In this document: piece after piece, positions 34,733-43,901 of the stretch
Position numbering within the stretch: position 1 is the first letter of the stretch
Layout of the letters: each line of letters begins with the position of its first letter
Origin: JABMPR01 sp964508765
GTDB lineage: Bacteria; Fidelibacterota; UBA8477; JABMPR01
Reading direction: 5' to 3'
Length of the DNA stretch: 64,000 nucleotides
NCBI GenBank assembly: GCA_964508765.1
Contig: CAZDVD010000007.1
Coordinates: forward strand, 1 to 64,000
Notes under the pieces: generated by a model
Told to the model about the DNA's origin: nothing
What the model saw: only the letters and a program-made list of their open reading frames with translations
Databases searched by the model: none
Position numbers and translations under genes: made by a program

Positions 34733-34960
34733 TTATTCTTTAATAACTGGATCGAAACCGCCTTTTGTGTAAGGGTTGCAACGGAGGATCCTCCAGGTGG
34801 ATTTAGGTAGAGCTTTCCACAGGGGTAATTTTTCAAAAGCTTCAACGGCATAGTGTGAACAAGTCGGATAAAACCGGCAACTGTTAGGAAAGAGTGGGCT
34901 GATAGCCATCTGATAAAATTTTATCAGCAGGACAAAAGGTATATTTATCCACTTATTCAT
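34733..34960 (-). CDS. yidD: membrane protein insertion efficiency factor YidD
   Basis: A 75-residue protein of the YidD (DUF37/HlpA) family: FYQMAISPLFPNSCRFYPTC with the invariant cysteines, followed by a second cysteine in ILRCNPYTKGGFDPV. It aids YidC-dependent insertion. It starts 8 bases inside the end of rnpA and stops 15 bases before yidC, the classic order. Confidence 0.95.
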   Translation of the reverse strand: MNKWINIPFVLLIKFYQMAISPLFPNSCRFYPTCSHYAVEAFEKLPLWKALPKSTWRILRCNPYTKGGFDPVIKE

Positions 34961-35315
34961 TACGAGCCAAAAGTTGGTTAATGGTGGTGAGCGTATGGGC
35001 TGTCGAGCGGGAAGCGCGATGAAAAAGAAACAGGTATCCCTGTCCCTGAGAAAAATTCAGGAAGGAATTCAAAATGAGCCCCCTGAAGAGGCGTCTCGTT
35101 TTGTTTCTTTCGACTGCATTCCCCGCCTTGCGACGAATTAAAAAACCCACTTCCAAAATGTCTGTGGGTTTTGTGTACAAAGTGATTCCCCGTATGGTGT
35201 ATCGACGGCCACGCTTGAGGTAGTCATCAATACTTGACCGGCTAATTTGTTTAACCGGAAACGGTGAGGCGTTTTCTTCCCTTGGCGCGGCGGCGGGCCA
35301 GAACTTTACGACCAT
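34953..35315 (-). CDS. rnpA: ribonuclease P protein component
   Basis: Protein subunit of RNase P, which matures tRNA 5' ends. The 120-residue product contains the RNR core in FLIRRKAGNAVERNKTRRLFR and an N-terminal strand GRRYTIRGITLYT. The only ATG that gives a complete N-terminus is at 35315, inside rpmH, so the two genes would overlap by 65 bases in different frames; no ATG, GTG or TTG lies between that point and the conserved region. Such rpmH/rnpA overlap is known from Thermus. An ATT start near 35246 is the alternative. Confidence 0.92.
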   Translation of the reverse strand: MVVKFWPAAAPREENASPFPVKQISRSSIDDYLKRGRRYTIRGITLYTKPTDILEVGFLIRRKAGNAVERNKTRRLFRGLILNSFLNFSQGQGYLFLFHRASRSTAHTLTTINQLLARNE

Positions 35316-35391
35316 TTTTCGTTTTCATGCGTGCGCGGAAACCGTGCTTGTTGCGACGTTTGCGCCGGCTGGGTTGATAGGTTCTTTTCAT
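35251..35391 (-). CDS. rpmH: 50S ribosomal protein bL34
   Basis: A 46-residue ribosomal protein with the invariant start MKRTYQPSRRKRRNKHGFR and the arginine/lysine-rich remainder (MKTKNGRKVLARRRAKGRKR) followed by a short LTVSG tail. It heads the rpmH-rnpA-yidD-yidC-mnmE-mnmG block and is transcribed away from dnaA. Its 3' part overlaps the start of rnpA. Confidence 0.97.
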   Translation of the reverse strand: MKRTYQPSRRKRRNKHGFRARMKTKNGRKVLARRRAKGRKRLTVSG

Positions 35392-35756
35392 TGTAAATCT
35401 TTACTCCAATAAATAACATGTTTTTTAAAAGCCGACCAATATAACAAAGAGACCAGTAAAATCAATTTTTCAAAACAGTTAAGGCAACTTCTTTTAAAGT
35501 GGATATTGTGAAGCAAAAACGTCTCAATTCGAGTAGAAATATTCATCTAAAGACTCACAAAAAACCAATACCTGACACAACCAAAAGGCCCAAAGACGAG
35601 AATAAACCACCAGCCCACAAAAATTCGAGAGCAGGTGCATATCTGTGGCAAATAAATATTTGTACTGGAAATTCACCGCTTATTTTAATGGCGGTTTTAG
35701 AATAAACCCTGGTCGAATTAATGTTGATAACTTGTGAATATATCTTTGGGTGAGCT
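35392..35756. other. rpmH-dnaA intergenic region, candidate origin/promoter region
   Basis: A 365-bp gap between divergent rpmH and dnaA, the usual place of oriC or of the dnaA promoter. It is AT-rich. Only imperfect DnaA-box-like 9-mers are seen: TGTTGATAA (near 35722), TTGTGAATA (near 35733) and AGTGGATAT (near 35498), each one or two bases from TGTGGATAA or TGTGAATAA. A small hairpin ACCGC/GCGGT followed by TTT lies at 35675-35698. A 68-codon open frame here (35499-35705) has no features of a real protein. Confidence 0.4.
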
Positions 35757-37109
35757 TTGAGCCACGAGCTTTGGGGTAATGTAAAGACTGTACTGGAAAC
35801 AAGGGTAGCGAATCAGACGTTCCAGACCTGGTTTCAGCCGATGACACAACTAGCCGAAGACCAAGAGGTATTAACCCTCAAGGTCCCGAACCAGTTTTTC
35901 TATGACTGGATGAAATCTCACTATGGTGAAATCATACAAAGCACACTGGCAGAAGTCAGTGGGAGACCCATGCGGGTTGAATACTCCATTGTGTTGGATG
36001 ATAGTGTTAACATGCAGGCACCAGAACCTTTTTATGAACCGGAAAAACCCGTCCTTCGTACCAAGGGCTTTGAAACCAACCTGAACGAACAATTCACTTT
36101 TTCAAATTTTGTCGAAGGCCCCAACAACCAGTTTGCCAAGGCAGCCGCGGAAGCCGTGGTAAACTCTAACGACAACAACATGTATAACCCTCTTGTTATT
36201 TATGGTGGTGTTGGATTGGGAAAAACCCACCTCATACATGCCATCGGGAATGCCTATCATCAGTTTAACCCCAACAAACGGGTTTTGTACATTTCATCTG
36301 AAAAATTCACAATGGACTTTATCAGCGCGATTCGTGAGAACAAAGCGGGGCTTTTCAGTCAGAGATATCGAAAAACCGACTTGCTCATCGTGGATGATGT
36401 TCAGTTCTTTAAGAAGAAAGAGCGTACCCAAGAAGAGTTTTTCCACACTTTTAATGATCTGCACATGAATGGGAAGCGTATCATTCTTTCCACGGATCGT
36501 CCCCCTGGCGAGATTGGACTCCAAAAAAGATTAACCTCAAGATTTATGGCCGGTCTCTCTGTGGACATTACCTCTCCAGACTTTGAAACCCGGGTAGCCA
36601 TCCTGCGCCAAAAGTCTGAGGAAAGCGGCATTGAAATGCCTTATGATGTGATTGAATATCTGGCCACCAATATTGAAAGCAATATCCGAGAGCTTCAGGG
36701 CGCCCTGATTCGTTTGTTGGCTTACTCGTCCCTGGCAAAAAGCGACATTAATCTACAACTTGCCCATAAGGTCCTTATGGACCTCACCGGTAAGATTGCC
36801 AAACCCATCGTGAGTATGGAAGATGTTTTGAACAACTGCTCCGAATCATTTGGCGTGAAAAAAGATGATATCTATGGTAAGGGGCGCAAACAGGAAGTGG
36901 CCCTGGCCAGACAAGCTGCCATGTACCTTTCGAAAGAACTCACCCACAATTCACTTAAATCCATTGGTCTGTTTTATGGTGGCCGTGATCACTCCACGGT
37001 GATTCATGCATGTAAAACAATCAAAATAAAAATGGATGAGAACGATATTTTTAATGCCGAGATCAAGGCGATGTTACGTCGTTTGTCTGGTCCAGTCATG
37101 CGTTCCTGA
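35757..37109 (+). CDS. dnaA: chromosomal replication initiator DnaA
   Basis: Opens the origin by ATP-dependent assembly on DnaA boxes. The 450-residue protein has the N-terminal DnaB/partner domain (W-G-x-V start), AAA+ domain with Walker A (GGVGLGKTH, about residues 150-158) and Walker B (LLIVDDVQFF), arginine-finger region, and the C-terminal DnaA-box-binding domain with YFGGRDHSTV-like FYGGRDHSTVIHA. The start is a TTG with GGGTGAG upstream; ATG alternatives are further inside and would remove the conserved N-terminus. Divergent from rpmH, as in many bacteria. Confidence 0.96.
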   Translation: MSHELWGNVKTVLETRVANQTFQTWFQPMTQLAEDQEVLTLKVPNQFFYDWMKSHYGEIIQSTLAEVSGRPMRVEYSIVLDDSVNMQAPEPFYEPEKPVLRTKGFETNLNEQFTFSNFVEGPNNQFAKAAAEAVVNSNDNNMYNPLVIYGGVGLGKTHLIHAIGNAYHQFNPNKRVLYISSEKFTMDFISAIRENKAGLFSQRYRKTDLLIVDDVQFFKKKERTQEEFFHTFNDLHMNGKRIILSTDRPPGEIGLQKRLTSRFMAGLSVDITSPDFETRVAILRQKSEESGIEMPYDVIEYLATNIESNIRELQGALIRLLAYSSLAKSDINLQLAHKVLMDLTGKIAKPIVSMEDVLNNCSESFGVKKDDIYGKGRKQEVALARQAAMYLSKELTHNSLKSIGLFYGGRDHSTVIHACKTIKIKMDENDIFNAEIKAMLRRLSGPVMRS

Positions 37110-37130
37110 CCCAAACAAGGAGAACTAAAC

Positions 37131-37592
37131 ATGTTAAGTGTTGGAGATAAAGCCCCGAATTTTATGCTCAATGATCAGAATGAAAATATCGTCCAGTTGT
37201 CTGACTTTAAAGGTCAAAAGCTGGTTATCTATTTTTATCCAAAAGACCAGACTCCCGGCTGCATCAAGGAGGCCTGCAGTTTTCGTGACAATATCGAGGC
37301 CTACAAAAAACGTAACATTGCCGTTTTGGGTGTCAGTATTGATAGTGAGAAATCACATCTGAATTTTATCGCCAAACAAGAGCTGAACTTTCCACTGCTG
37401 GCTGACGTTGAAAAGGCGATGGTAAAAAACTATGAAGTCTGGGGTGAGAAATCCATGTATGGGCGTAAATATATGGGCACTTTTAGAAAAACTTTTTTGA
37501 TTAATGAATCTGGATCCATCGATAAAATTTATGAGAATGTCAAAGTCGCAACCCATGCCGAGGACGTTTTAAAAGACTGGGAGCTCAGCTAA
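37131..37592 (+). CDS. peroxiredoxin (BCP/PrxQ type)
   Basis: A 153-residue thiol peroxidase that reduces hydroperoxides. The peroxidatic site is TPGCIKEACSF, with Cys44 as peroxidatic and Cys49 as resolving cysteine, the CX4C arrangement of the BCP/PrxQ subfamily. Other family blocks: FYPKDQTPGC, VLGVSIDSEKSHLNF and FLINESGSIDKIY. A clear AAGGAG site precedes the ATG. It follows dnaA by 21 bases and may be co-transcribed. Confidence 0.94.
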   Translation: MLSVGDKAPNFMLNDQNENIVQLSDFKGQKLVIYFYPKDQTPGCIKEACSFRDNIEAYKKRNIAVLGVSIDSEKSHLNFIAKQELNFPLLADVEKAMVKNYEVWGEKSMYGRKYMGTFRKTFLINESGSIDKIYENVKVATHAEDVLKDWELS

Positions 37593-37598
37593 ACCCAC

Positions 37599-38567
37599 AT
37601 GTCAATTTCTGCCAGAATCTTTTCATCGTCTGATACCTTTGTCTGGGAACACTTTGTTGCCACAGCCAACAACGGCACCATGTTTCACGAGAGAAAGTTC
37701 CTGGGATATCATCCCGAAGGTCGTTTTAAAGACCACAGCTTGATCCTTGAAAAGAATGGGAAATTAAAGGCGCTTTTTCCTGCAGCTGAAATTCAAACAG
37801 GTGATGGTCTCGCTTTGGTCAGTCATCAGGGGTCTTCCTATGGTGGCATCATCGTTCAGCAGAACTTGAGTTTTCAGGAAAGCTATGATTTTGTAGAAGC
37901 CATTTGTGAATATGCCAAACAGGCGGGGTTTAACAGAATACAAATGACCCTGCCCCCGGCTATCTATCAGCATACCGTCAGCAATTATCTCGACTTTTCT
38001 CTCATTACCCATGGCTTTACCTATAAAAAACGTGATGTCTCATCCATGCTTACCATCGAGTCATCTCCAGAGAAAAACCTGGAACGATTTGCCGCCTCTC
38101 ACAGAACGGCGGTACGTAAGGCCATCAAACAGGATGTCACGGTCCGGGAATCTGACGACTGGGCTGATTTCTACCACTTGTTAAAAGAAAATCTAAACAT
38201 TCGCCATAATGTGCAGCCCACTCACAGCCTGGATGAACTACTTCAACTGAAAGCTTTGTACCCAGAGCGCATCAGGCTTTTTGGGGCCTATTGGGACGAA
38301 AAACTCATCGCTGGCGTGGTAAACTTTTCTGTCAACAAAGATGTGGTTCTGGCTTTTTATATCAGCCATATCGAAGAATACCAACACCTCCGGGCAGTGA
38401 ATCTCTTGTTTTATGAGATCATCACCTGGTGTCACGAGCATTGTTACAGTTATCTGGATTTTGGTATTTTCACTGTAAACATGGAACCCAATTTCGGACT
38501 GGGTCGATTTAAAGAAAATTTCGGTGCCAGCGGCGTATTCCGTGATACCTTTGAGCTTAATTTTTGA
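37599..38567 (+). CDS. FemAB/BioF2-like acyltransferase-fold protein
   Basis: A 322-residue protein with a doubled GNAT-like fold (FemAB/PF13480 type). N-terminal half includes VSHQGSSYGGIIV; the C-terminal half includes RTAVRKAIKQ, VVNFSVNKDVVLAFYISH and YLDFGIFTVNMEPNFGLGRFKENFG, which is the family's conserved G-x-x-x-x-x-x-x-GL-x-x-FK-x-x-FG segment. Members transfer aminoacyl or acyl groups, often to peptidoglycan precursors or polysaccharide sugars. It starts the polysaccharide cluster, so modification of a surface sugar is plausible but unproven. Confidence 0.85.
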   Translation: MSISARIFSSSDTFVWEHFVATANNGTMFHERKFLGYHPEGRFKDHSLILEKNGKLKALFPAAEIQTGDGLALVSHQGSSYGGIIVQQNLSFQESYDFVEAICEYAKQAGFNRIQMTLPPAIYQHTVSNYLDFSLITHGFTYKKRDVSSMLTIESSPEKNLERFAASHRTAVRKAIKQDVTVRESDDWADFYHLLKENLNIRHNVQPTHSLDELLQLKALYPERIRLFGAYWDEKLIAGVVNFSVNKDVVLAFYISHIEEYQHLRAVNLLFYEIITWCHEHCYSYLDFGIFTVNMEPNFGLGRFKENFGASGVFRDTFELNF

Positions 38568-38586
38568 TTGAGCCCAGGAGGATAAA

Positions 38587-40185
38587 CTGGCCATAAAACC
38601 ATTCACCCGTAAGCAGCACTATCTCGTGCTGTTTGTCCTGTTACTCATTACCGTCGCACCACGGCTGCAATTTCAGGGACCCTACCTTTATAATGGAGAT
38701 CCCGTCGCCTATTTTTCTGGAGCTGAAAGTCTTCTGGAAGATGGTAAGTATCTCATAGACGGGAAAACACCGATCTGGCCTATTGGCACCAGCCTGACCC
38801 TGATTCCCTTTATGCAGCTAAGCAAGGCACTGGGAGGCTCTACTGAGTCTGGTGCTTTCTGGCACGGGATGTTTTTCATCTTTCTCGCAGTGGCTTTCAC
38901 CTATTTATTAGGAAAAAGAGTCTTTAATCCAGCTACTGGAATCATTGCGGCCATTTTTGTTTCGCTGGCGGAGAGTCCCTTCATCAATAGCATAAACTCG
39001 GCATCTGATCCAGGCTCCCTGGCCATGCTGTTGGGTGCGATTTATCTCATGCTTTTGTTCCTGGATACACAAAGTCCCAGAGACTTGTTCCTTTCCTTCT
39101 TTATGTTGGGCCTGGCCTTTGTTTTTCGCTGGAATTATGTATTCTTTTTGCCCCTCTTTCTTGTCTATCTCGTTGGTGATCGTCGGATCTGGGCCTTTCA
39201 TCTCTACCCTTCTTTCTGGCTTTTAGGATTTTTTGGATTCCTGGCTGGCATATCCATTCAACTGGTTACCAATTATGCGCATTTCGGAAATCCATTTCAA
39301 ATTGGCTACGGTCAGCTTGATTATAGCGAGCAATTTGTTTTCAATGTTTTTGTCTATATAAAGAACATCGTTCGCATCATGTATCGCATGTTATTCACAT
39401 GGGATTTCTTCTCACCTCTCCTGGCTATGTTTGGTGTCTTGGCCATTATTGGCCTGTGGAAGGAAAGACGAAGAGATGTTTTCTGGCTGATTGTGCCCTG
39501 GGTTGTTTTGGGCTCACTTTCAGTAATATACTTTGGCGTCAAACCACGCCTGCTTATGCCCATCATGCCAGCCATGTTTCTTATTGGTGCAGAAGGCATT
39601 GTTCGGGCTTTTTACTCACTTAGAAAAACACTGTTATCAAGCGGTGTGTCATCAAGAGTAACGGTGGTGGCATTTGTCTTGATGGGAATTATTCTCTTTT
39701 CACCCATGTTTGTCCGCACACTGCTCCATTCTCACGGACACTTCCAGGATAAGGTTGTCATGCAAAAAGCTTTTCGCTGGGCGGGTAATAACATGCCGAA
39801 TCCAGAAACCAAAATCATTACTCAGCCCTACTATGCTGGACAGAACGCCGATTGGCTTCGGGCTGGCTGGGATGTCTGGGCCTCCAAACGCTATTCTGGA
39901 CGCAATATAAAGTCTCTTGAATTTCCAGAGACCTGGGCAACAGGTGCTGACTGGGCCGTTGTGAATCGGTTTTGGTTTGAGGGCAGTAGTGTGCGTTTTG
40001 AAAACTCACGCGAGATGGCCACCCGCTTTGACTCCCTGTGTACTGCCCGAAACTATGAGCTAAAAAAGACTTTCGAATCTGAGTCAGAACCCCTGTTTCT
40101 GAAAAAACTCAACATGTTGACCTATTACCCCGTTGATTTTCTTGAATATCGACCCCTGTTTGAAGTTTGGGGTCCTGCTGAATGA
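38587..40185 (+). CDS. GT39/PMT-like membrane glycosyltransferase
   Basis: An integral membrane protein of about 530 residues with roughly ten helices and an early acidic loop (LYNGDPVAYFSGAESL), the layout of polyprenyl-phosphate-dependent GT-C glycosyltransferases of the ArnT/PMT type. The first standard start is a GTG at 38626, which would begin inside the first helix. A CTG at 38587, in frame, sits 5 bases after a strong AGGAGG (38576-38581) and gives a natural basic N-terminus (AIKPFTRKQHYLV), so it is preferred here. The next gene overlaps it by 4 bases (ATGA). Confidence 0.8.
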   Translation: MAIKPFTRKQHYLVLFVLLLITVAPRLQFQGPYLYNGDPVAYFSGAESLLEDGKYLIDGKTPIWPIGTSLTLIPFMQLSKALGGSTESGAFWHGMFFIFLAVAFTYLLGKRVFNPATGIIAAIFVSLAESPFINSINSASDPGSLAMLLGAIYLMLLFLDTQSPRDLFLSFFMLGLAFVFRWNYVFFLPLFLVYLVGDRRIWAFHLYPSFWLLGFFGFLAGISIQLVTNYAHFGNPFQIGYGQLDYSEQFVFNVFVYIKNIVRIMYRMLFTWDFFSPLLAMFGVLAIIGLWKERRRDVFWLIVPWVVLGSLSVIYFGVKPRLLMPIMPAMFLIGAEGIVRAFYSLRKTLLSSGVSSRVTVVAFVLMGIILFSPMFVRTLLHSHGHFQDKVVMQKAFRWAGNNMPNPETKIITQPYYAGQNADWLRAGWDVWASKRYSGRNIKSLEFPETWATGADWAVVNRFWFEGSSVRFENSREMATRFDSLCTARNYELKKTFESESEPLFLKKLNMLTYYPVDFLEYRPLFEVWGPAE

Positions 40186-41639
40186 GTAAAACAGCTTCAA
40201 GCATTAAACAACTCTCCAAACACACTCTGGTTTATGGGATTGGCAATATTCTCAACAGGGGGATGACTTTTCTTCTTCTACCATTCTACACCAATCTCAT
40301 TGCCACGGAAGAGTATGGTATCTACAGTCTGATTTACTCATTTATTGCTTTGGTCAATGTGTTTTTTATCCACGGCATGGATACAGCGTTTATGCGGTTT
40401 TTTATCCCTGAAAAGGACATAGAACAACGCAAACAAATTTTAAACACTGTCTATACAAGTATTTTTGTTTCAACCTTTCTCTTATCAACAGCCGTTTATC
40501 TGCTGCTGCCCACATTCTCAGAAGGCTTTTTGTCGGTTCCCTCAGGATCAATAATACTGACCTACCTGACCTTGATTATTCTTTTTGATGGACTAGCCTT
40601 TCTACCTATTGTTTATTATCGCGCCGTCAATAAACCAGTAAACTATGTACTCATCGTCTTTGTAGAGGTGGTTGTTAATCTATCTCTAAATATCTATTTC
40701 GTGGCCATTCAAAAAATGGGTCTTACGGGAATTCTATTATCCAACGCCATTAGTTCTGGAGCCAAGTTTTTACTCAGCTCTCCTGTGCTCTGGCGGGAGT
40801 TTCGTTTCCGGTGGGACAAGGTTATCTGGCGGGATATTCTCAAATATGGATTGCCCACTGTCCCAGCAGTGTTTTTTCTAATTCTTATTACTGTGAGTGA
40901 TCGTTTTCTAATCAAGCATTTCCTGGGAGAGCATACTGTAGGTCTATACGCCTCGGGTTACAAGATCGGTGTGGTCATGGCTTTGTTGATTACGGCCTTT
41001 CGCTTCGCTTGGCAGCCTTTTTACCTTTCAAGGGGAGAGGATCCAGACGCGCCTTATCTCTTTGCTAAAATCTTTACACTGTTTGTTGCAGTAACAGGCT
41101 TTATTTATCTGGCGGTGTCTCTTGTGTTGGTGGATTTACTGATGATACCCTGGGGAGGCATTTATATAATTGCACCCAGTTATCATGAAGGCTTAAAAGT
41201 TGTGCCCTTTGTTTTGCTGGGGAATATGCTCTTTGGCTTATCGCAAAATTTTATCGTAGGGGCATACATCAAAAAGAAAACCATGTATATCCCCCTTTTT
41301 ACAGGGGTTGGTTTCCTCGTAAATATCACCGCTAATGTGGTTTTTCTTTCTGTTTTTGAGTGGGGCTTTCTTTCTGCAGGATACGCTCTGGTGTTGACCT
41401 ATATCATACAGGGCATTATCATCTATTTTACGGTCCGTCGGTTTTTCCCGATTCCCTATGATTTTATCAAAATGATCAAGACCTTTGCCGTTTTAGCAGC
41501 CTTGTTTTTCACGCCACTTGTGACGGGGGTTGAAAACCTCTGGTTCAATCTCTTGCTTGTAGTGGTTTACTTCCCTGTCCTGGATTGGGTGGGTGTTCTC
41601 TCGCTTCGACAAATTTCAGGAGAGCTCCTTAAGCGCTAA
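40182..41639 (+). CDS. polysaccharide flippase (Wzx/MATE-like)
   Basis: A 485-residue membrane protein with 12-14 helices and the start typical of the oligosaccharide flippase family (PF01943/PF13440): KQLSKHTLVYGIGNILNRGMTFLLLPFYTNL. Such proteins move undecaprenyl-linked glycans across the inner membrane. The ATG overlaps the upstream glycosyltransferase stop codon, so expression is coupled. No Wzy-like polymerase is identified in the window. Confidence 0.92.
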   Translation: MSKTASSIKQLSKHTLVYGIGNILNRGMTFLLLPFYTNLIATEEYGIYSLIYSFIALVNVFFIHGMDTAFMRFFIPEKDIEQRKQILNTVYTSIFVSTFLLSTAVYLLLPTFSEGFLSVPSGSIILTYLTLIILFDGLAFLPIVYYRAVNKPVNYVLIVFVEVVVNLSLNIYFVAIQKMGLTGILLSNAISSGAKFLLSSPVLWREFRFRWDKVIWRDILKYGLPTVPAVFFLILITVSDRFLIKHFLGEHTVGLYASGYKIGVVMALLITAFRFAWQPFYLSRGEDPDAPYLFAKIFTLFVAVTGFIYLAVSLVLVDLLMIPWGGIYIIAPSYHEGLKVVPFVLLGNMLFGLSQNFIVGAYIKKKTMYIPLFTGVGFLVNITANVVFLSVFEWGFLSAGYALVLTYIIQGIIIYFTVRRFFPIPYDFIKMIKTFAVLAALFFTPLVTGVENLWFNLLLVVVYFPVLDWVGVLSLRQISGELLKR

Positions 41640-41743
41640 CTGCCCCTTGCAGACCATGTGGAGGATTCATTTTTCATCTGATGCGAGGAGTTCAGTGTTT
41701 AAACAATCCTTAACCAACACACTCACGGTACTACAAAGAACCC

Positions 41744-42277
41744 TTATTCCTTTACAACCCTGGCAGGATTGCCTGCTGCAACCACATTAGCTGGAATATC
41801 TTTGGTAACTACTGAACCGGCACCAATGGCTACATTCTTACCAATGGTTACACCTGGAAGAATCACCGCGTGAGCACCAATTCTTACATTTTCTTTGATT
41901 GTGATATCACCTACTGAACCAGCGTGCGACAAGGTGCTTTCTGTCATGGATTTGGAAAAGGAATCAGCTGTCATAAACACATCAGGTCCGATCATGACAC
42001 CATTAGAAAGAGAAATTTTAGTGTCAGGTCCTGCATAGAGTCGATTATTATGATTGATAAGACAATTTTCCCCAAGCGTAATATTTTCAGGATAGGCAAA
42101 AACAGCTGTGGGAGAGATGGTGGTATTTTTCCCAATGCCAGCAATCTTTGGGATGGCTAAAACATTATCATGAACAAAAAAACGAAAGCGCTTGATGCTC
42201 TGAATCCAAAAGAGTGGGGAAAAAAGGACCTGAATGATTAAAAAGATAGATCGCACCACAAAAGACTCCTTCAACAA
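41744..42277 (-). CDS. hexapeptide-repeat acyltransferase (WcaF/LacA-like)
   Basis: A 177-residue protein whose residues about 60-175 form left-handed beta-helix hexapeptide repeats ([LIV]-G-x-x-x-x). It ends with VTIGKNVAIGAGSVVTKDIP, then VAAGNPARVV, the characteristic end of CoA-dependent sugar acetyltransferases. A hydrophobic N-terminal stretch (FLIIQVLFSPLFW) may attach it to the membrane. It faces the flippase gene convergently with about 100 bases between. Likely acetylates a sugar in the surface polysaccharide. Confidence 0.9.
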   Translation of the reverse strand: MLKESFVVRSIFLIIQVLFSPLFWIQSIKRFRFFVHDNVLAIPKIAGIGKNTTISPTAVFAYPENITLGENCLINHNNRLYAGPDTKISLSNGVMIGPDVFMTADSFSKSMTESTLSHAGSVGDITIKENVRIGAHAVILPGVTIGKNVAIGAGSVVTKDIPANVVAAGNPARVVKE

Positions 42278-42366
42278 CGACTTTACGCTTAAATCATGAA
42301 TTCAACCATGTAAATATTAGAGACCCAAAAAAATAGACCACATCCATTGAGACCCTAGACAATTGA

Positions 42367-43590
42367 TCAAAAGGGGTATTCCAGCGGAACCCAGGGAATG
42401 CTTACAGATTTCCTTCCACTTTCATCTGGTGGATTCACTTGTAGCGCGACACTATCCCCATCAACAAACACTTGTAGTAAAGCAGGCTCGTTACAATACA
42501 AACAGAGCCCCTGAAGGTCAATAGTTGATAAGGCCCGATGATCGTCGCGTCCCAGAAGAATTTTTAATCGTCCGGAGCCGTGTTCAATGTTTAAAGTCAA
42601 ATGTTGGATCAAATTTGCATAGGTCAATAACCTAGATGAAGTGGTTACCAAGAGAGACCGTCTTTGAGCAAACTCCTGCAGCCGCCGAAAAACCTCTAAG
42701 ACGCGGGGTGGAAACGCCCCTCCCTCAGGCAGATTCTCATTCATATGGGTGTAAAGCAACATAAAGCCATTGCTATTGACCAACGAGGCTAGAACGGCAT
42801 CTGTGAGCTGGAGGGCAAGATCGTGAAAGTCGGTGTTTATAACCTCTCCATATCTAGAGATAAAGCGCTGGAATTCTAAAATTTGACTCCCATCCTCCAT
42901 TTTCGTTGGAATCAAAAGGCGATTAAGGGGGTCGGGAAGTGGTCGCTGGGTTTTTCGATACTTGGTTATTAAAGCCAGCCTTTGGAGTCGTTGCTGAAAC
43001 TGGTTCCCAAGTGAAAAAGTAGCATCCTGCCCAGCAACGTGGGTGGTGCGTCCTGCCCAAAAAAAACGGGTACCATATTCACGAAGAAGATCCAGGTGAT
43101 AGGCCTTACTGTTTGGTTTCCCACCATGAAAATCCGGATAATTCCCGACCTTCTGATGATTCAGATCATTTCCGTGGTTTACCCAAACCGGAAGATGAAC
43201 CCCATGATGTTCTAAAACCTCTATGGCCTGTTCAGCAAATCGTCGCTCAAAGCCACCGGCATTAAAATTTCCATAACCATGTTGGGTGTCCATATGGCCG
43301 GATTGCCATAAATCACGACAAAATGGGGCAAAACGAGATTCGTTTTGTGTTAAACCTTTAAAATAACTGAGTTGATCATCATCTTCGCCATTGTAAAACC
43401 AAAAACTGTTGGAAACCTCCAGGTTTAGCCCTTTACCATAAACAGTGTTTTGATCTGTGTTGAGAAAGCGCATGAACTCCACATAGGCTGGTAGTGACAC
43501 AGCATGATCTACATCGCTGCAAATAGAAAACATAGATTTATAGGGAAAAGGAAATTTTCTAAGAGAGATGTTGTTTTCTGGCTTTGACAT
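42367..43590 (-). CDS. polysaccharide-deacetylase-like protein
   Basis: A 407-residue protein with no signal peptide. The N-terminal two thirds resemble a carbohydrate esterase 4-type barrel: MFSICSDVDHAVSLP gives a possible catalytic D-x-D, SGHMDTQHGYGNF and VNHGNDLNHQ provide histidines for a metal site. The C-terminal part is a small beta domain (from about residue 320). The match is at motif level only; I do not recognise a named family. It sits in the polysaccharide cluster on the opposite strand. A sugar deacetylase or related hydrolase is the best guess. Confidence 0.6.
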   Translation of the reverse strand: MSKPENNISLRKFPFPYKSMFSICSDVDHAVSLPAYVEFMRFLNTDQNTVYGKGLNLEVSNSFWFYNGEDDDQLSYFKGLTQNESRFAPFCRDLWQSGHMDTQHGYGNFNAGGFERRFAEQAIEVLEHHGVHLPVWVNHGNDLNHQKVGNYPDFHGGKPNSKAYHLDLLREYGTRFFWAGRTTHVAGQDATFSLGNQFQQRLQRLALITKYRKTQRPLPDPLNRLLIPTKMEDGSQILEFQRFISRYGEVINTDFHDLALQLTDAVLASLVNSNGFMLLYTHMNENLPEGGAFPPRVLEVFRRLQEFAQRRSLLVTTSSRLLTYANLIQHLTLNIEHGSGRLKILLGRDDHRALSTIDLQGLCLYCNEPALLQVFVDGDSVALQVNPPDESGRKSVSIPWVPLEYPF

Positions 43591-43901
43591 AATTCAACCA
43601 ATCTATATGGAACAAAACCAAGACGAAAAAGGTTTTTAAAGAAAGATTGTTTTTGTCAGACGGATTCTGATGATCAGGCCCAGAATGAAAAAAGAATTCA
43701 ATCTTTTTTAACTGTGAAAAATAAAAATGACGTTCTTAATCAATGGCAAAGACAATATGTTTTGTTTAATGTGATCACAATGTACTTCATCCCGAGAGGT
43801 TTGGCTTTAATTTCTCAGGATCAACCACACGAAAGGAAAACACATTTACTTGTGAGAAGATTCAATAATAGCCAGGCAACCCTTCTGGGTGATCAAAAAT
43901 A
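43591..43901 (+). other. gap before glycosyltransferase, doubtful small frame
   Basis: A 62-codon frame (43714-43902, GTG start) ends exactly at the A of the next gene's ATG. It has no homology I recognise, and its composition is unremarkable, so it is probably not a gene. The gap most likely carries the promoters of the divergent deacetylase-like and glycosyltransferase genes. Confidence 0.35.

Noticed and set aside
35499..35705. 68-codon frame between rpmH and dnaA
   Set aside because: No homology, no good ribosome site, low-complexity lysine/proline-rich translation; it lies in the probable origin or promoter region.
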